Source: an uncultured Sutterella sp. (GTDB lineage: Bacteria > Pseudomonadota > Gammaproteobacteria > Burkholderiales > Burkholderiaceae_F). From it: a stretch of 64,000 bases of DNA. This document shows, piece after piece, positions 43,579-51,624 of this stretch; within the stretch, counting starts at the first letter, position 1, and every line of letters begins with the position of its first letter. A program made the translations under genes and the position numbers. The notes beneath the pieces were generated by a model. It saw only the letters and a program-made list of their open reading frames with translations, made no database searches and had not been told where the DNA came from. The DNA lies in NCBI GenBank assembly GCA_900545275.1, contig UQYG01000010.1, positions 55,833-119,832 of the forward strand, in the 5' to 3' direction.

Positions 43579-44208
43579 CTAATCGTCGAGCTTCTCGACG
43601 ATCGCCTCGCCAGCAGTGATGTCCGTTACCGACGCGACGAAGGCGGCCTCGTTTTTCGCCGGCACGCTCACTTCGAAGCTCGCGTCCCAGCGGAAGTCCG
43701 AGGAAAGAATCCGCACGCCGGCTTCGCCCGCTGCGTGCTCGAACCACCCGGCAAAAGAGGGATCCAGCGAAAAAAGGTAGCGCACGCCCTCCTCCTTTCT
43801 CACGGTCGGCAGGGTTTCAAGCCCCAGCTTCACGCTTCCCTGATAGGCGCGTACGAGCCCGCCCGTCCCGAGGAGAATCCCGCCGAAGTAACGCGTCACG
43901 ACGACCGCCACCTCGCCGACGCCGCTGTGAAGAAGCGCGGTCAGCATGGGGCGTCCAGCCGTTCCTTTGGGCTCTCCGTCGTCGCTTGCGCCCACCTGCG
44001 CGGTCGACCCGGGTTCGCCGGCGACATAGGCCCAGCAGTTGTGCGTCGCCTGCGCGTGCTCGGCGCGGATGCGCTCGAGAAAATCCCTTGCCTCCTCGGT
44101 CGAAGAGACGCGCGCAAAGGTCGCGATGAAGCGCGAGCGCCGGATGACGTCCTCCACGCGGTGGATTTCGCCCGGCGCCAGATCGGGTACGAGATAGCCT
44201 TCGCCCAT
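43579..44208 (-). CDS. YigZ/IMPACT family protein
   Basis: 209 residues. The UPF0029 signature is clear (SRFIATFARV, ASDDGEPKGTAGRPML, VVVTRYFGGILLGTGGLVRAY), followed by the YigZ-type C-terminal ferredoxin-like domain. Function in bacteria is poorly defined; the eukaryotic relative IMPACT regulates translation through GCN2. Lies between cdsA and the metallophosphoesterase. Confidence 0.93.
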   Translation of the reverse strand: MGEGYLVPDLAPGEIHRVEDVIRRSRFIATFARVSSTEEARDFLERIRAEHAQATHNCWAYVAGEPGSTAQVGASDDGEPKGTAGRPMLTALLHSGVGEVAVVVTRYFGGILLGTGGLVRAYQGSVKLGLETLPTVRKEEGVRYLFSLDPSFAGWFEHAAGEAGVRILSSDFRWDASFEVSVPAKNEAAFVASVTDITAGEAIVEKLDD

Positions 44209-44246
44209 GCGTCAGTTTCCGTGTTGCGGTTCAGATAAATCGGGAT

Positions 44247-44271
44247 GAAAAAGGCGGCCGAAGCCGCCCTT
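44247..44271 (-). terminator. Terminator after cdsA
   Basis: Minus-strand stem GGGCGGC-TTCG-GCCGCC with a T5 run; TTCG tetraloop. It separates cdsA from the yigZ-MPE-dxr run. Confidence 0.8.
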
Positions 44272-44288
44272 TCGCCTCTCCTCGGAGA

Positions 44289-45134
44289 TCAGTGCAGGAG
44301 CTGCACCCAAAGCACGATCCAACAGGCCGCGGGGAGAACCGGAAGCGACGCGTCGAGCCGGTCGAAGAACCCGCCGTGGCCCGGGAGCAGATTCGAAGAG
44401 TCCTTGATCCCGACCAGTCGCTTCAGCATCGATTCCCACAGGTCCCCGGCGATCGAGAGCGCAACGAGGCCCGCGAGGATGATGACGCCCCAGAAGAAGC
44501 CGATGTAGTCGAAGACGAGGTTCGTGAAGACGTTTTCCTGCACGCAGAACCAATACGTGAGAAGGAAGAAGACGATCACGATCACGTAGGCGCCGACCGC
44601 GCCTTCGATCGTCTTGTTGGGGGAAATCGCGGGGGCCATCTTGTGCTTGCCCCAGGCTCGGCCGCAGAAGTAGGCCGAAATGTCGGCGCCCCAGACGATG
44701 AGGAAGACCGAGAGCACCATCACCCAGTCGCCCACTTCATAGAGGTAGAGAAGCGAGAGATAGGCGGCGGGAACGAAGGTGACCGCGGCCCAGAGGCAGG
44801 GCGCGACCTTCACCTTGAAACCGGTTTCGCGGTGAAAGAGCTCGGCAAAAAAGATCACGAACCAGGCGACCATGATGCAGCCGTTCACAAGGAAGAGGAA
44901 CCACTGCATGCGCGGAAGCGCCCCCGCCCAGTAGAGCGAGAACTGCGTCACCATTTCGACGGCCGCGACGAGAAGGGCAGGACGGGGCCCGAGGCCGGCC
45001 ATGCGGAGCCACTCGAAGAGAACCGCGCCGAAGGCGATCGCCATCACGCCCGCAAAGGAAAGCGGCCCGAAGGCGATGGCGGCGGAAAAGATGATCAGAA
45101 GGACGATCGCGGTAATGACGCGCTTCATCAACAT
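44289..45134 (-). CDS. cdsA: CdsA, phosphatidate cytidylyltransferase
   Basis: Phospholipid synthesis: CTP + phosphatidate to CDP-diacylglycerol. 281 residues, ~8 membrane helices, with the family signature near the C-terminus (LVGIKDSSNLLPGHGGFFDRLDA). A TACAAT -10-like element lies about 33 bases upstream on the minus strand. uppS, often next to cdsA, is not in the window. Confidence 0.95.
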   Translation of the reverse strand: MLMKRVITAIVLLIIFSAAIAFGPLSFAGVMAIAFGAVLFEWLRMAGLGPRPALLVAAVEMVTQFSLYWAGALPRMQWFLFLVNGCIMVAWFVIFFAELFHRETGFKVKVAPCLWAAVTFVPAAYLSLLYLYEVGDWVMVLSVFLIVWGADISAYFCGRAWGKHKMAPAISPNKTIEGAVGAYVIVIVFFLLTYWFCVQENVFTNLVFDYIGFFWGVIILAGLVALSIAGDLWESMLKRLVGIKDSSNLLPGHGGFFDRLDASLPVLPAACWIVLWVQLLH

Positions 45135-45185
45135 GGGGAGGGACTCCGTGTTTGCTGTATAGGGTGAATTGTAGCGTTTGCGGCC

Positions 45186-45701
45186 TTATTCCTTCGTGAA
45201 GGAGGCGTTCTTTTGCTCGGCGTTTCCGCGGGCTTCGCTGGCCTTGCGCTGCAGATAGGTGAAGTAGGAAGCCGTGTTGAGTTCGACCACGTCGATCGTG
45301 AGTCCCTTTTCGGGCGTTCCGGTGATCTTGGCGCCGCCCTTGGGGACGCCCCACTCGAAGGGGAGGAAGCGCACGGCCTCGACGCGGCGTCCCCGGGCGT
45401 TCACTTCCCACATGAGAACGAAGGGACAGGCGCGGGTTCCCGCGTCGGGTGCGAGCGTCGTCACCTTCGCCCCCGCATTTTCGGCGCCGCGGCGGATCGC
45501 CGCGAGAAGCGGATCCTTGTCGTCGGCCTTTACGGGGAGGAGGCACACTTCCTTGTAGTCGAGGTCGTGCTTCACGGGCGCGGGGGCCCCCACGCGCGCC
45601 TCGATCGATGCGGGGAGCGAAGGCTCCGTCTCGACGAGTGCGCAGCCCGAAAGCCAGAGCGCGGAGAAAAGAAGGGGTAAAAGAAGCGAAAGACGTCGCA
45701 T
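45186..45701 (-). CDS. Predicted lipoprotein
   Basis: 171 residues. Signal segment LLLPLLFSALWLSGC ends in a lipobox. Conserved-looking pattern YKEVCLLPV...AIRRGAENAGAKV...ACPFVLMWEV suggests a periplasmic alpha/beta domain with two cysteines. Family not recognised. Separate unit with its own TAGAAT -10-like element upstream (minus strand, ~45743). Confidence 0.78.
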   Translation of the reverse strand: MRRLSLLLPLLFSALWLSGCALVETEPSLPASIEARVGAPAPVKHDLDYKEVCLLPVKADDKDPLLAAIRRGAENAGAKVTTLAPDAGTRACPFVLMWEVNARGRRVEAVRFLPFEWGVPKGGAKITGTPEKGLTIDVVELNTASYFTYLQRKASEARGNAEQKNASFTKE

Positions 45702-45874
45702 TCTGAGGTTTTGCACGGCAGATGTCCGAGTTTTTTTGGATAGAATGGACGTTATTGTACGGGATGCGCGCCCTTCTCAGGACGACTGCCCCGGGTCCGG
45801 CCCGCAGGCTGTCGTTCTTCGGCGCCGCACTCCCCTAAAATTCGATTCAAACCCCCTCGATTCGACCCTCAATC

Positions 45875-46504
45875 ATGTTCGACGCAAGAAATTCCAATAA
45901 GCCCCTCGTTCGCGTCATCGACGACGACGACGCGATGCGCAACTCCTGGTCCTTCATCATCGAAGGCGAAGGATGGGACGTCGCGACCTATCCCGACGCC
46001 CTCACCTTCCTCTCGATGGGCAACTGGCAGCGCCCGGGCTGCATTCTGCTCGACGTGCGCATGCCGCACATGTCGGGGCTCGAACTGCAGTTCAAGCTCC
46101 GTGAAATCGGGTGCGACCTGCCGATCATCTTCATCTCGGGCCACGGCGACATCGACATGGCCGTGCACACGCTCAAGCACGGGGCAATGGACTTTCTCAC
46201 GAAGCCCGTGAGTGATCAGCGGCTCCTCGAAGCGATCGAAGCGGCCGTTTCGCGCAACCTCGCGCACCGCCGCAACAACGAACAGGTCGCGAACTTCCGC
46301 GCGCGCCTCGAACAGCTCACGCAACGTGAACGCGAAGTGATCCGCATGGTGGCGCACGGTTACTCCAACAAGGAGGTCGCCCGCGAATTCGGCATTTCGG
46401 AAAAGACCGTGCAGGTCCACCGCGGGAGCGCCTACCGCAAACTCAACATCCACAACGCCGCCGAAATCGCGCGTCTTTTGATCCTGTCGGGCGACCCGAT
46501 CTGA
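45875..46504 (+). CDS. Orphan FixJ-family response regulator
   Basis: 209 residues. Receiver domain with acidic pair IDDDD and phospho-acceptor D60 in ILLDVRMPH; LTKPVS holds the conserved Lys. C-terminal LuxR-type HTH (LTQREREVIRMVAHGYSNKEVAREFGISEKTVQVHRG). No histidine kinase lies nearby, unlike the similar pair at 10.7 kb. No ribosome binding site precedes the ATG. Ends at a strong terminator, so monocistronic. Confidence 0.92.
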   Translation: MFDARNSNKPLVRVIDDDDAMRNSWSFIIEGEGWDVATYPDALTFLSMGNWQRPGCILLDVRMPHMSGLELQFKLREIGCDLPIIFISGHGDIDMAVHTLKHGAMDFLTKPVSDQRLLEAIEAAVSRNLAHRRNNEQVANFRARLEQLTQREREVIRMVAHGYSNKEVAREFGISEKTVQVHRGSAYRKLNIHNAAEIARLLILSGDPI

Positions 46505-46517
46505 TCGTTTACCGCAC

Positions 46518-46547
46518 AAAGGGGACGCGCGCGTCCCCTTTGTCTTT
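46518..46547 (+). terminator. Intrinsic terminator
   Basis: Perfect stem AAAGGGGACGC / GCGTCCCCTTT, then GTCTTTT, after the orphan response regulator. Confidence 0.8.
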
Positions 46548-46655
46548 TGCACGGCGAAGAGGCGCATATCGCCGTCGGACGCCTCCCGCAGAGCGGACTC
46601 TTCTCCATAATTCGGGCCCTCTGCATTTTCCATCCAACCCGCCCACGGAATTCTT

Positions 46656-47159
46656 ATGAAAAAGTTTCTCGCTGAATTTCAGGCCTTCATCAGCCGTGGC
46701 AACGTGCTCGACCTCGCCGTCGCCGTGATCATCGGCGCCGCCTTCAACGGCATCGTCACGAGCCTTGTCAAGGACATCGTCAACCCGATCGTGGGTTTCC
46801 TCGTCGGAAAGCCGGACTTCACGAACCTCTTCTGGGTCCTGAAGCGCCCCGACGGCTACACGGGGCCCGAAACCTACGAAGCCCTCACCGCCGCGGGCGC
46901 CACGGTCTTCGGCTACGGCGCCTTTCTCACGTCGGTCGTCAACTTCCTCCTCTTGGCCTTCGTCATCTTTTGGCTCATCAAGGTGGTCACGACCGCCCGC
47001 GTGAAGTTCGAACGCGAAGCGGCGAAGCTTTTGAAGGACGAGGAAGACAAGAAGGCTGCCGAAGCGGCCCAAAAGCCTGCCGCGCCCCCGCCCACCCCGG
47101 AAGACATCGCCCTTTTGCGCGAAATCCGCGACCTTTTGAAGGCGCGCTCCGAACCCTGA
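46656..47159 (+). CDS. mscL: MscL, large-conductance mechanosensitive channel
   Basis: Homopentameric emergency channel that opens on hypo-osmotic shock; 167 residues. N-terminal helix and TM1 (FISRGNVLDLAVAVIIGAAF), periplasmic loop with YGAFLTSVVNFLL leading into TM2, and a C-terminal helical bundle. The Ala/Pro/Lys-rich segment before the last helix is longer than in E. coli (136 residues). Confidence 0.96.
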   Translation: MKKFLAEFQAFISRGNVLDLAVAVIIGAAFNGIVTSLVKDIVNPIVGFLVGKPDFTNLFWVLKRPDGYTGPETYEALTAAGATVFGYGAFLTSVVNFLLLAFVIFWLIKVVTTARVKFEREAAKLLKDEEDKKAAEAAQKPAAPPPTPEDIALLREIRDLLKARSEP

Positions 47160-47181
47160 TCGATTTTTCATCTGCTTTCCG

Positions 47182-47211
47182 GTCCCGCGGCCCCAGGCCG
47201 CGGGACTTTTC
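47182..47211 (+). terminator. Terminator after mscL
   Basis: Perfect stem GTCCCGCGGCC / GGCCGCGGGAC, 3-base loop, TTTT. Confidence 0.85.
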
Positions 47212-47274
47212 GTTTGTCCTCCCGCGTCAACGAAACTCCGCAGAAAATCAGGATTTTTCCCTACCCTCTCTCCC

Positions 47275-47353
47275 CCGTTGAGGCATACTAACGGCACCTC
47301 TGCAGGGCCGCGCACGGCCCCTTCGCACCGGCGTCCGGTCGAGCCCGAGGCTC
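47275..47353 (+). promoter_or_regulatory. Multi-hairpin leader upstream of fhs
   Basis: Four consecutive perfect hairpins in 79 bases: CCGTT / AACGG (47275-47294), GGGCCG / CGGCCC (47305-47320), ACCGG / CCGGT (47327-47339) and GAGCC / GGCTC (47341-47353). It lies between the mscL terminator and the fhs ribosome binding site. It could be a metabolite-sensing leader, an attenuator or a protein site. I could not match it by eye to the ZTP or other folate-linked riboswitches. Confidence 0.45.
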
Positions 47354-47410
47354 CCGGTCGGCGTCCCGTCACGATTTCCTTTTGTCATTTCACCTTTTTG
47401 GAGTATTCCC

Positions 47411-49054
47411 ATGCTCAGCGACATTGAAATTGCCCAGGCAACTTCTCTCAAGCCCATTTCGGAACTCGCGGCGGAAATCGGCCTCACGGAAGCCGAATTC
47501 GAACCCTATGGCCGCGACAAGGCGAAGGTGGCGCTCTCGTGCGACCGCAAGGAAAAGGGCCGCCTCATTCTCGTGACGGCCACTTCCGGCATGCCTGCGG
47601 GCTCGGGCAAGACCACGACCTCGATCGCGCTCGCCCAGGGGATGAAGAAGATCGGCAAGAATGCCGTCCTCGCTCTTCGCGAACCGTCGCTCGGTCCCGT
47701 TTTCGGCATGAAGGGCGGCGCCGCGGGCGGCGGCTACAGCCAGGTCCTCCCTATGGAAGCGATCAATCTGCACTTCACGGGTGACTTCCACGCGATCACG
47801 TCCGCGAACAACCTTCTTGCCGCCATCATCGACAACGCCCGTCATCAGGGGCAGGTCGAACTTCGCGAAATCTTCTGGCGCCGCGTCATGGACGTGAACG
47901 ACCGGATGCTGCGCAACATCGTCACGGGCCTCGGCGGCCCCGCCAACGGGATTCCGACCGAAGCGGGCTTCGACATCACGGCCGCTTCCGAACTCATGGC
48001 GGTGCTCTGCCTTGCGACCGACCTTACCGACCTTCGCAACCGCATCGACCGCATCGTCGTGGGCCTTCGCCGCGACGGCACGGCCTGCACGGTGAAGGAA
48101 CTCGGCTGCACGGGTGCGCTCGTCGCGCTCCTCAAGGACGCCATGAAGCCCAATCTCGTGCAGTCGATCGAAGGCAACGCCGCCTTCGTGCACGGCGGCC
48201 CCTTTGCGAACATCGCCCACGGCTGCAACTCCGTCGTCGCCACGCGCGCGGCGCTGAAGCTCGGCGACTACGCCATCACGGAAGCGGGCTTCGGCTCGGA
48301 CCTCGGAGCGGAAAAGTTCTTCAACATCAAGTGCCGCGCCGCAGGGCTCGCCCCCGCCGCGGTGGTGCTCGTCACGTCCACGAAGGCCCTCAAGTGGCAC
48401 GGCGGCGTGCCGCTTCCCGAAATCGGCAAGCCCAATGTCGAAGCCTTGAAGAAGGGCCTCGTCAACCTCGACGCCCACATTGAGAACCTCAAGAACTTCG
48501 GACCGAACGTCGTCGTCTCGCTCAACCACTTCCACACCGACACCGACGAAGAAATCGAAGTGATCCGCGCCCGCGTCGCCGAACTCGGCTGCCGCTTCGC
48601 GGTCTGCGACGGCTTCGCCAAGGGCGGCGAAGGCGCGAAGGAATTGGCCAAGGCCGTGGTTGAAGCGGCCGAAGATCCCAAGCCCCTCGTTCACACCTAC
48701 GACCCCGACGCCACGGTCCTCGAAAAGGTCGAGGCGATCGCCAAGAAGGTCTACGGCGCGGGGTCCGTCGAATGGTCGGACGCTTCGAAGAAGGACTACA
48801 AGCGCATCTGCGATCTCGGCTTTGAAAAGCTTCCCGTCTGCATCGCGAAGACTCCCTTCTCGCTTACGGCCGACCCGAAGGCGCTCGGCGCCCCGAAGGG
48901 CTTTGCGCTTCCCGTTCAGCGCCTGATTCTGAATGCGGGCGCGGGCTTCGTCGTCGTGACGACGGGCTCCATCATGCGCATGCCCGGCCTTCCGAAGGTC
49001 CCCGCCGCGATGAACATCGACGTCGTGGACGACCGCATCACGGGCCTTGCCTGA
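47411..49054 (+). CDS. fhs: Formate--tetrahydrofolate ligase
   Basis: ATP-dependent activation of formate to 10-formyl-THF for purines and one-carbon supply; 547 residues, near full family length. P-loop in the form TSGMPAGSGKTTTSIALAQG; other signatures REPSLGPVFGMKGGAAGGGY, NLHFTGDFHAITSANNLL and GGPFANIAHGCNS. TTTGGAG precedes the ATG. RibB upstream in the window makes formate, but the genes are far apart. Confidence 0.97.
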   Translation: MLSDIEIAQATSLKPISELAAEIGLTEAEFEPYGRDKAKVALSCDRKEKGRLILVTATSGMPAGSGKTTTSIALAQGMKKIGKNAVLALREPSLGPVFGMKGGAAGGGYSQVLPMEAINLHFTGDFHAITSANNLLAAIIDNARHQGQVELREIFWRRVMDVNDRMLRNIVTGLGGPANGIPTEAGFDITAASELMAVLCLATDLTDLRNRIDRIVVGLRRDGTACTVKELGCTGALVALLKDAMKPNLVQSIEGNAAFVHGGPFANIAHGCNSVVATRAALKLGDYAITEAGFGSDLGAEKFFNIKCRAAGLAPAAVVLVTSTKALKWHGGVPLPEIGKPNVEALKKGLVNLDAHIENLKNFGPNVVVSLNHFHTDTDEEIEVIRARVAELGCRFAVCDGFAKGGEGAKELAKAVVEAAEDPKPLVHTYDPDATVLEKVEAIAKKVYGAGSVEWSDASKKDYKRICDLGFEKLPVCIAKTPFSLTADPKALGAPKGFALPVQRLILNAGAGFVVVTTGSIMRMPGLPKVPAAMNIDVVDDRITGLA

Positions 49055-49075
49055 TCCACGGGTTCATTTGATTCG

Positions 49076-49110
49076 ACGCCCTTCTCCGCCCGGGAAGGGC
49101 GTTTTCTTTT
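49076..49110 (+). terminator. Terminator after fhs
   Basis: Stem ACGCCCTTC / GAAGGGCGT followed by TTTCTTTT. Confidence 0.8.
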
Positions 49111-49130
49111 CATGGAGTCCCTTACACGGC

Positions 49131-49167
49131 AAAGGCCGGCGAACGCGGTGTTCGCCGGCCTTTGCTT
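49131..49167. terminator. Hairpin between fhs and NCS1 permease
   Basis: Perfect 14-base stem AAAGGCCGGCGAAC / GTTCGCCGGCCTTT, 5-base loop, short T-runs on either strand. It probably ends the minus-strand permease operon. Confidence 0.75.
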
Positions 49168-49186
49168 TGTGCGGAAAGCCCTCTTC

Positions 49187-50632
49187 TTATTGTTCCGAAC
49201 GCAGGACGAAGGTGAGGAAGGCGTAGAGAAGGCCGCCGGTGAGCATCGCCGCGACGACGCCGATGTTGGCGGTCGCAAAGACGCTCGTCTTCGCTTCGTC
49301 GGAGAGAAGGAAGCTCGTCACGTAGCCGATGTAGGGGTCGGACGAGGTGATGGTCCCGAGCCCCACGACACTTGCGACGAGGAGCGAAAGCGTCGCCGTC
49401 CAACGGCAGCCGCGGCCCCCTTCGGAGGGAGGAAGCGCCATCTTTACGTCCCAGCCGAGACGCTTCTGACGCACGAGGTCGACCATTTCAATGGCGCCCC
49501 AGGAGCCCATGATGACGGAGATCGCCGCCAGAAACGACGTGAAGGTCGAGAGGAACGAATCCGACACGAAGGTGAGGTAGAAGGACCCGAGCGCGATCAT
49601 GACGGCGTTGAGAAGCGTCGTCCCGAGGCGCGTCATCGGCACGCCCAGGGCGAGAAGCGCAAGACCCGAACTGTAGACGCCCGTCATCCCAGCCGACACG
49701 AGCGAGATGATGATCACGACCGAGAAGGGCACGTAGAACCAGAAGGGAAGAATGCCCGTGAGCGCGGCGAGCGGCTCGTGCGAAGCCTTTTCGAGGAGTT
49801 CCGGATTGCCCGCCGAAAGCATCACGCCGAGGATGAGGAGAACCGAGACCGGCAGCGCGATTCCGACCGTCGTCCAGAAAATAACACCGCCCGCAGGAGT
49901 CTTTCTCGGGAGGTAGCGCGCGTAGTCTCCGCCGTAGTTGAGAAAGCCGAGTCCCACCATCGTCATGGCGAGAACGATGCCGCCCAAGAAGGTCCCGAAG
50001 CTTCCCGACGGAACGTCGTTCAAAGTCGAAAAGTCGATCTGCGGAATGAAAAAGAAGAGGTAGACGAGCGTGAAGAGCCCCGTCACCCAGGCGATGAGCT
50101 TTTCGACGCGCAGAATGACGCCGTGGCCGTAGACGGCGCCGATCATCGTGAGAAAGATGACGGCGACGAAACTTCCGAAGAGGCACGGCGTCGAGGGCGT
50201 CCCGGCGGCCGTCTGCATGACGGGAACGAGTTTGCTGACGAGGTCGGCGAGCGTCGTCGACGCCATCGAGAGCATCGTCACCTTCCAGCCCATGTTGGCG
50301 ACATAGCCGAAGAAGGTCGGAATTTTGTTGGCGTGGTAACCGAAGCAAAAACGCGACTGCACGAGCGTGGGAAGTCCCGTCCGCACCCCGCCCACGGCGA
50401 GGATGCCGACCAGGGAGCACGAAAGAAAGTACCCGATCACGCCCGCCGCCATCGCCTGCCAGACGGAGAGCCCGAGCCCGAAGACGTAGATGCCGCAGGT
50501 GATGCCGAAGATGGAAATGTTCCAGGAAAACCAAATCGGAAAGAGATCGACGGGGCGTCCGTAGCGTTCGCTGTCGGGCACCGGATTGACGCCGTTGGTC
50601 TCGATTTTGCTTGTCGTATTTTGCGAGGACAT
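49187..50632 (-). CDS. NCS1-family nucleobase/nucleoside permease
   Basis: Inner-membrane cytosine/purine/allantoin-type cation symporter, 481 residues, ~12 helices. Start region NPVPDSERYGRPVDLFPIWFSWN and NYGGDYARYLPR are typical of CodB/NCS1 proteins. The ATG at 50632 follows AACGAGAAA; open frame further upstream is shadow of the kinase gene. It is the last gene of an operon with the PfkB kinase and the ADP-ribosylglycohydrolase, so a ribosylated base or nucleoside is the likely cargo. Confidence 0.9.
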   Translation of the reverse strand: MSSQNTTSKIETNGVNPVPDSERYGRPVDLFPIWFSWNISIFGITCGIYVFGLGLSVWQAMAAGVIGYFLSCSLVGILAVGGVRTGLPTLVQSRFCFGYHANKIPTFFGYVANMGWKVTMLSMASTTLADLVSKLVPVMQTAAGTPSTPCLFGSFVAVIFLTMIGAVYGHGVILRVEKLIAWVTGLFTLVYLFFFIPQIDFSTLNDVPSGSFGTFLGGIVLAMTMVGLGFLNYGGDYARYLPRKTPAGGVIFWTTVGIALPVSVLLILGVMLSAGNPELLEKASHEPLAALTGILPFWFYVPFSVVIIISLVSAGMTGVYSSGLALLALGVPMTRLGTTLLNAVMIALGSFYLTFVSDSFLSTFTSFLAAISVIMGSWGAIEMVDLVRQKRLGWDVKMALPPSEGGRGCRWTATLSLLVASVVGLGTITSSDPYIGYVTSFLLSDEAKTSVFATANIGVVAAMLTGGLLYAFLTFVLRSEQ

Positions 50633-50670
50633 TTTCTCGTTGGGTTGTTGAAGGAAAAAATCGTTGTTCT

Positions 50671-51624
50671 TTATTCGTAGCGGGCGAGCTCTTCGCGCGT
50701 GGGCGCCGTCGCGGCGCCTTCCGAAGCCGAAACGTGCGCGGCGACGGCATTCGCGAGAAGCACGGCCTCTTCGATCGGAAGTCCGCAGAGAAGACCCGCG
50801 ATGACGCCGCCCGTGTGAGCGTCGCCCGAGCCGATCGTGTCGACGAGGCGGATCGCAAAGCCCGGAATCCGTTCGGCCGCGAAGGCCCCGTCCTTTGCGC
50901 GGGAGAGAACCGCGCCGCGGGCCCCGTCCGTCACGACGGCGGGGTTCCCCGAGCGGCGCGCGAGCGCCAAGGCCGCGTCTTCGGGCGTGTCGGTCTCGGT
51001 CATGATCTGCGCTTCGTGGGCGTTCACGGTGTAGAGGCACCCGAGACGCTCGAAGGCTTCGAGGCGCTCCGCGGGAATCGACGTCACGCGGGGCCCCGGG
51101 TCGAAGACGACGAGGGCGTCGGGACGCTTTCGCGAGAGAACGTCGAGAAGGACGGCCCCGTTCTCGCCCTCGGCCTGATAGCCTGAAACGTAAAGATAGT
51201 CGTAGTCGGCGAAGGAAAAACGATCGAACCACTCGGGGCGCATTTTGCGCTCGAGCCCGAACATGGAGATGAAAGTGCGCTCGCCCGTATGGTCGGCGAT
51301 CGAGAGGCACCAACCGTTGTCACCCGCCCCGGTTTCACGGTACACGGGGTAATTGCGCTCGGCGAGCGCCCTCTCGACGATGCGGGAGAATTCCCCTTCG
51401 CCCACGGGCATGTAGCTCTCAAAGGGAAGACCGAGCTTGTGGAGGACGTCCGCCACGTTGAACGAGCAGCCGCCCACGACGGTCTTGCGGTATTCGCCCT
51501 CGACGTCGGCGCCCGCGTGCGGCATTTCGTGCACGTTGATCACCATGTCGACGAAGGCCGAGCCGATCACAAAGGCCTTCTTCTTCGGAATGAGCGACGC
51601 GACAATTTCGGAGAGCATGCGCAT
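50671..51624 (-). CDS. PfkB-family sugar/nucleoside kinase
   Basis: Ribokinase-like kinase, 317 residues. N-terminal VIGSAFVDMVI and VVGGCSFNVADVLHKLG (substrate-binding Gly-Gly), C-terminal ATP/catalytic motif DTIGSGDAHTGG with the catalytic Asp. Its ATG overlaps the stop of the upstream glycohydrolase gene (TGATG). Resembles YegV of E. coli in context; likely phosphorylates ribose, a nucleoside or a nucleoside-derived sugar. Confidence 0.92.
   Translation of the reverse strand: MRMLSEIVASLIPKKKAFVIGSAFVDMVINVHEMPHAGADVEGEYRKTVVGGCSFNVADVLHKLGLPFESYMPVGEGEFSRIVERALAERNYPVYRETGAGDNGWCLSIADHTGERTFISMFGLERKMRPEWFDRFSFADYDYLYVSGYQAEGENGAVLLDVLSRKRPDALVVFDPGPRVTSIPAERLEAFERLGCLYTVNAHEAQIMTETDTPEDAALALARRSGNPAVVTDGARGAVLSRAKDGAFAAERIPGFAIRLVDTIGSGDAHTGGVIAGLLCGLPIEEAVLLANAVAAHVSASEGAATAPTREELARYE

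Noticed and set aside
47212..47410. ZTP (pfl) riboswitch upstream of fhs
   Set aside because: The conserved core and the CCGCCUGGGC-type 3' segment of that class are not present; kept only as an unassigned leader.
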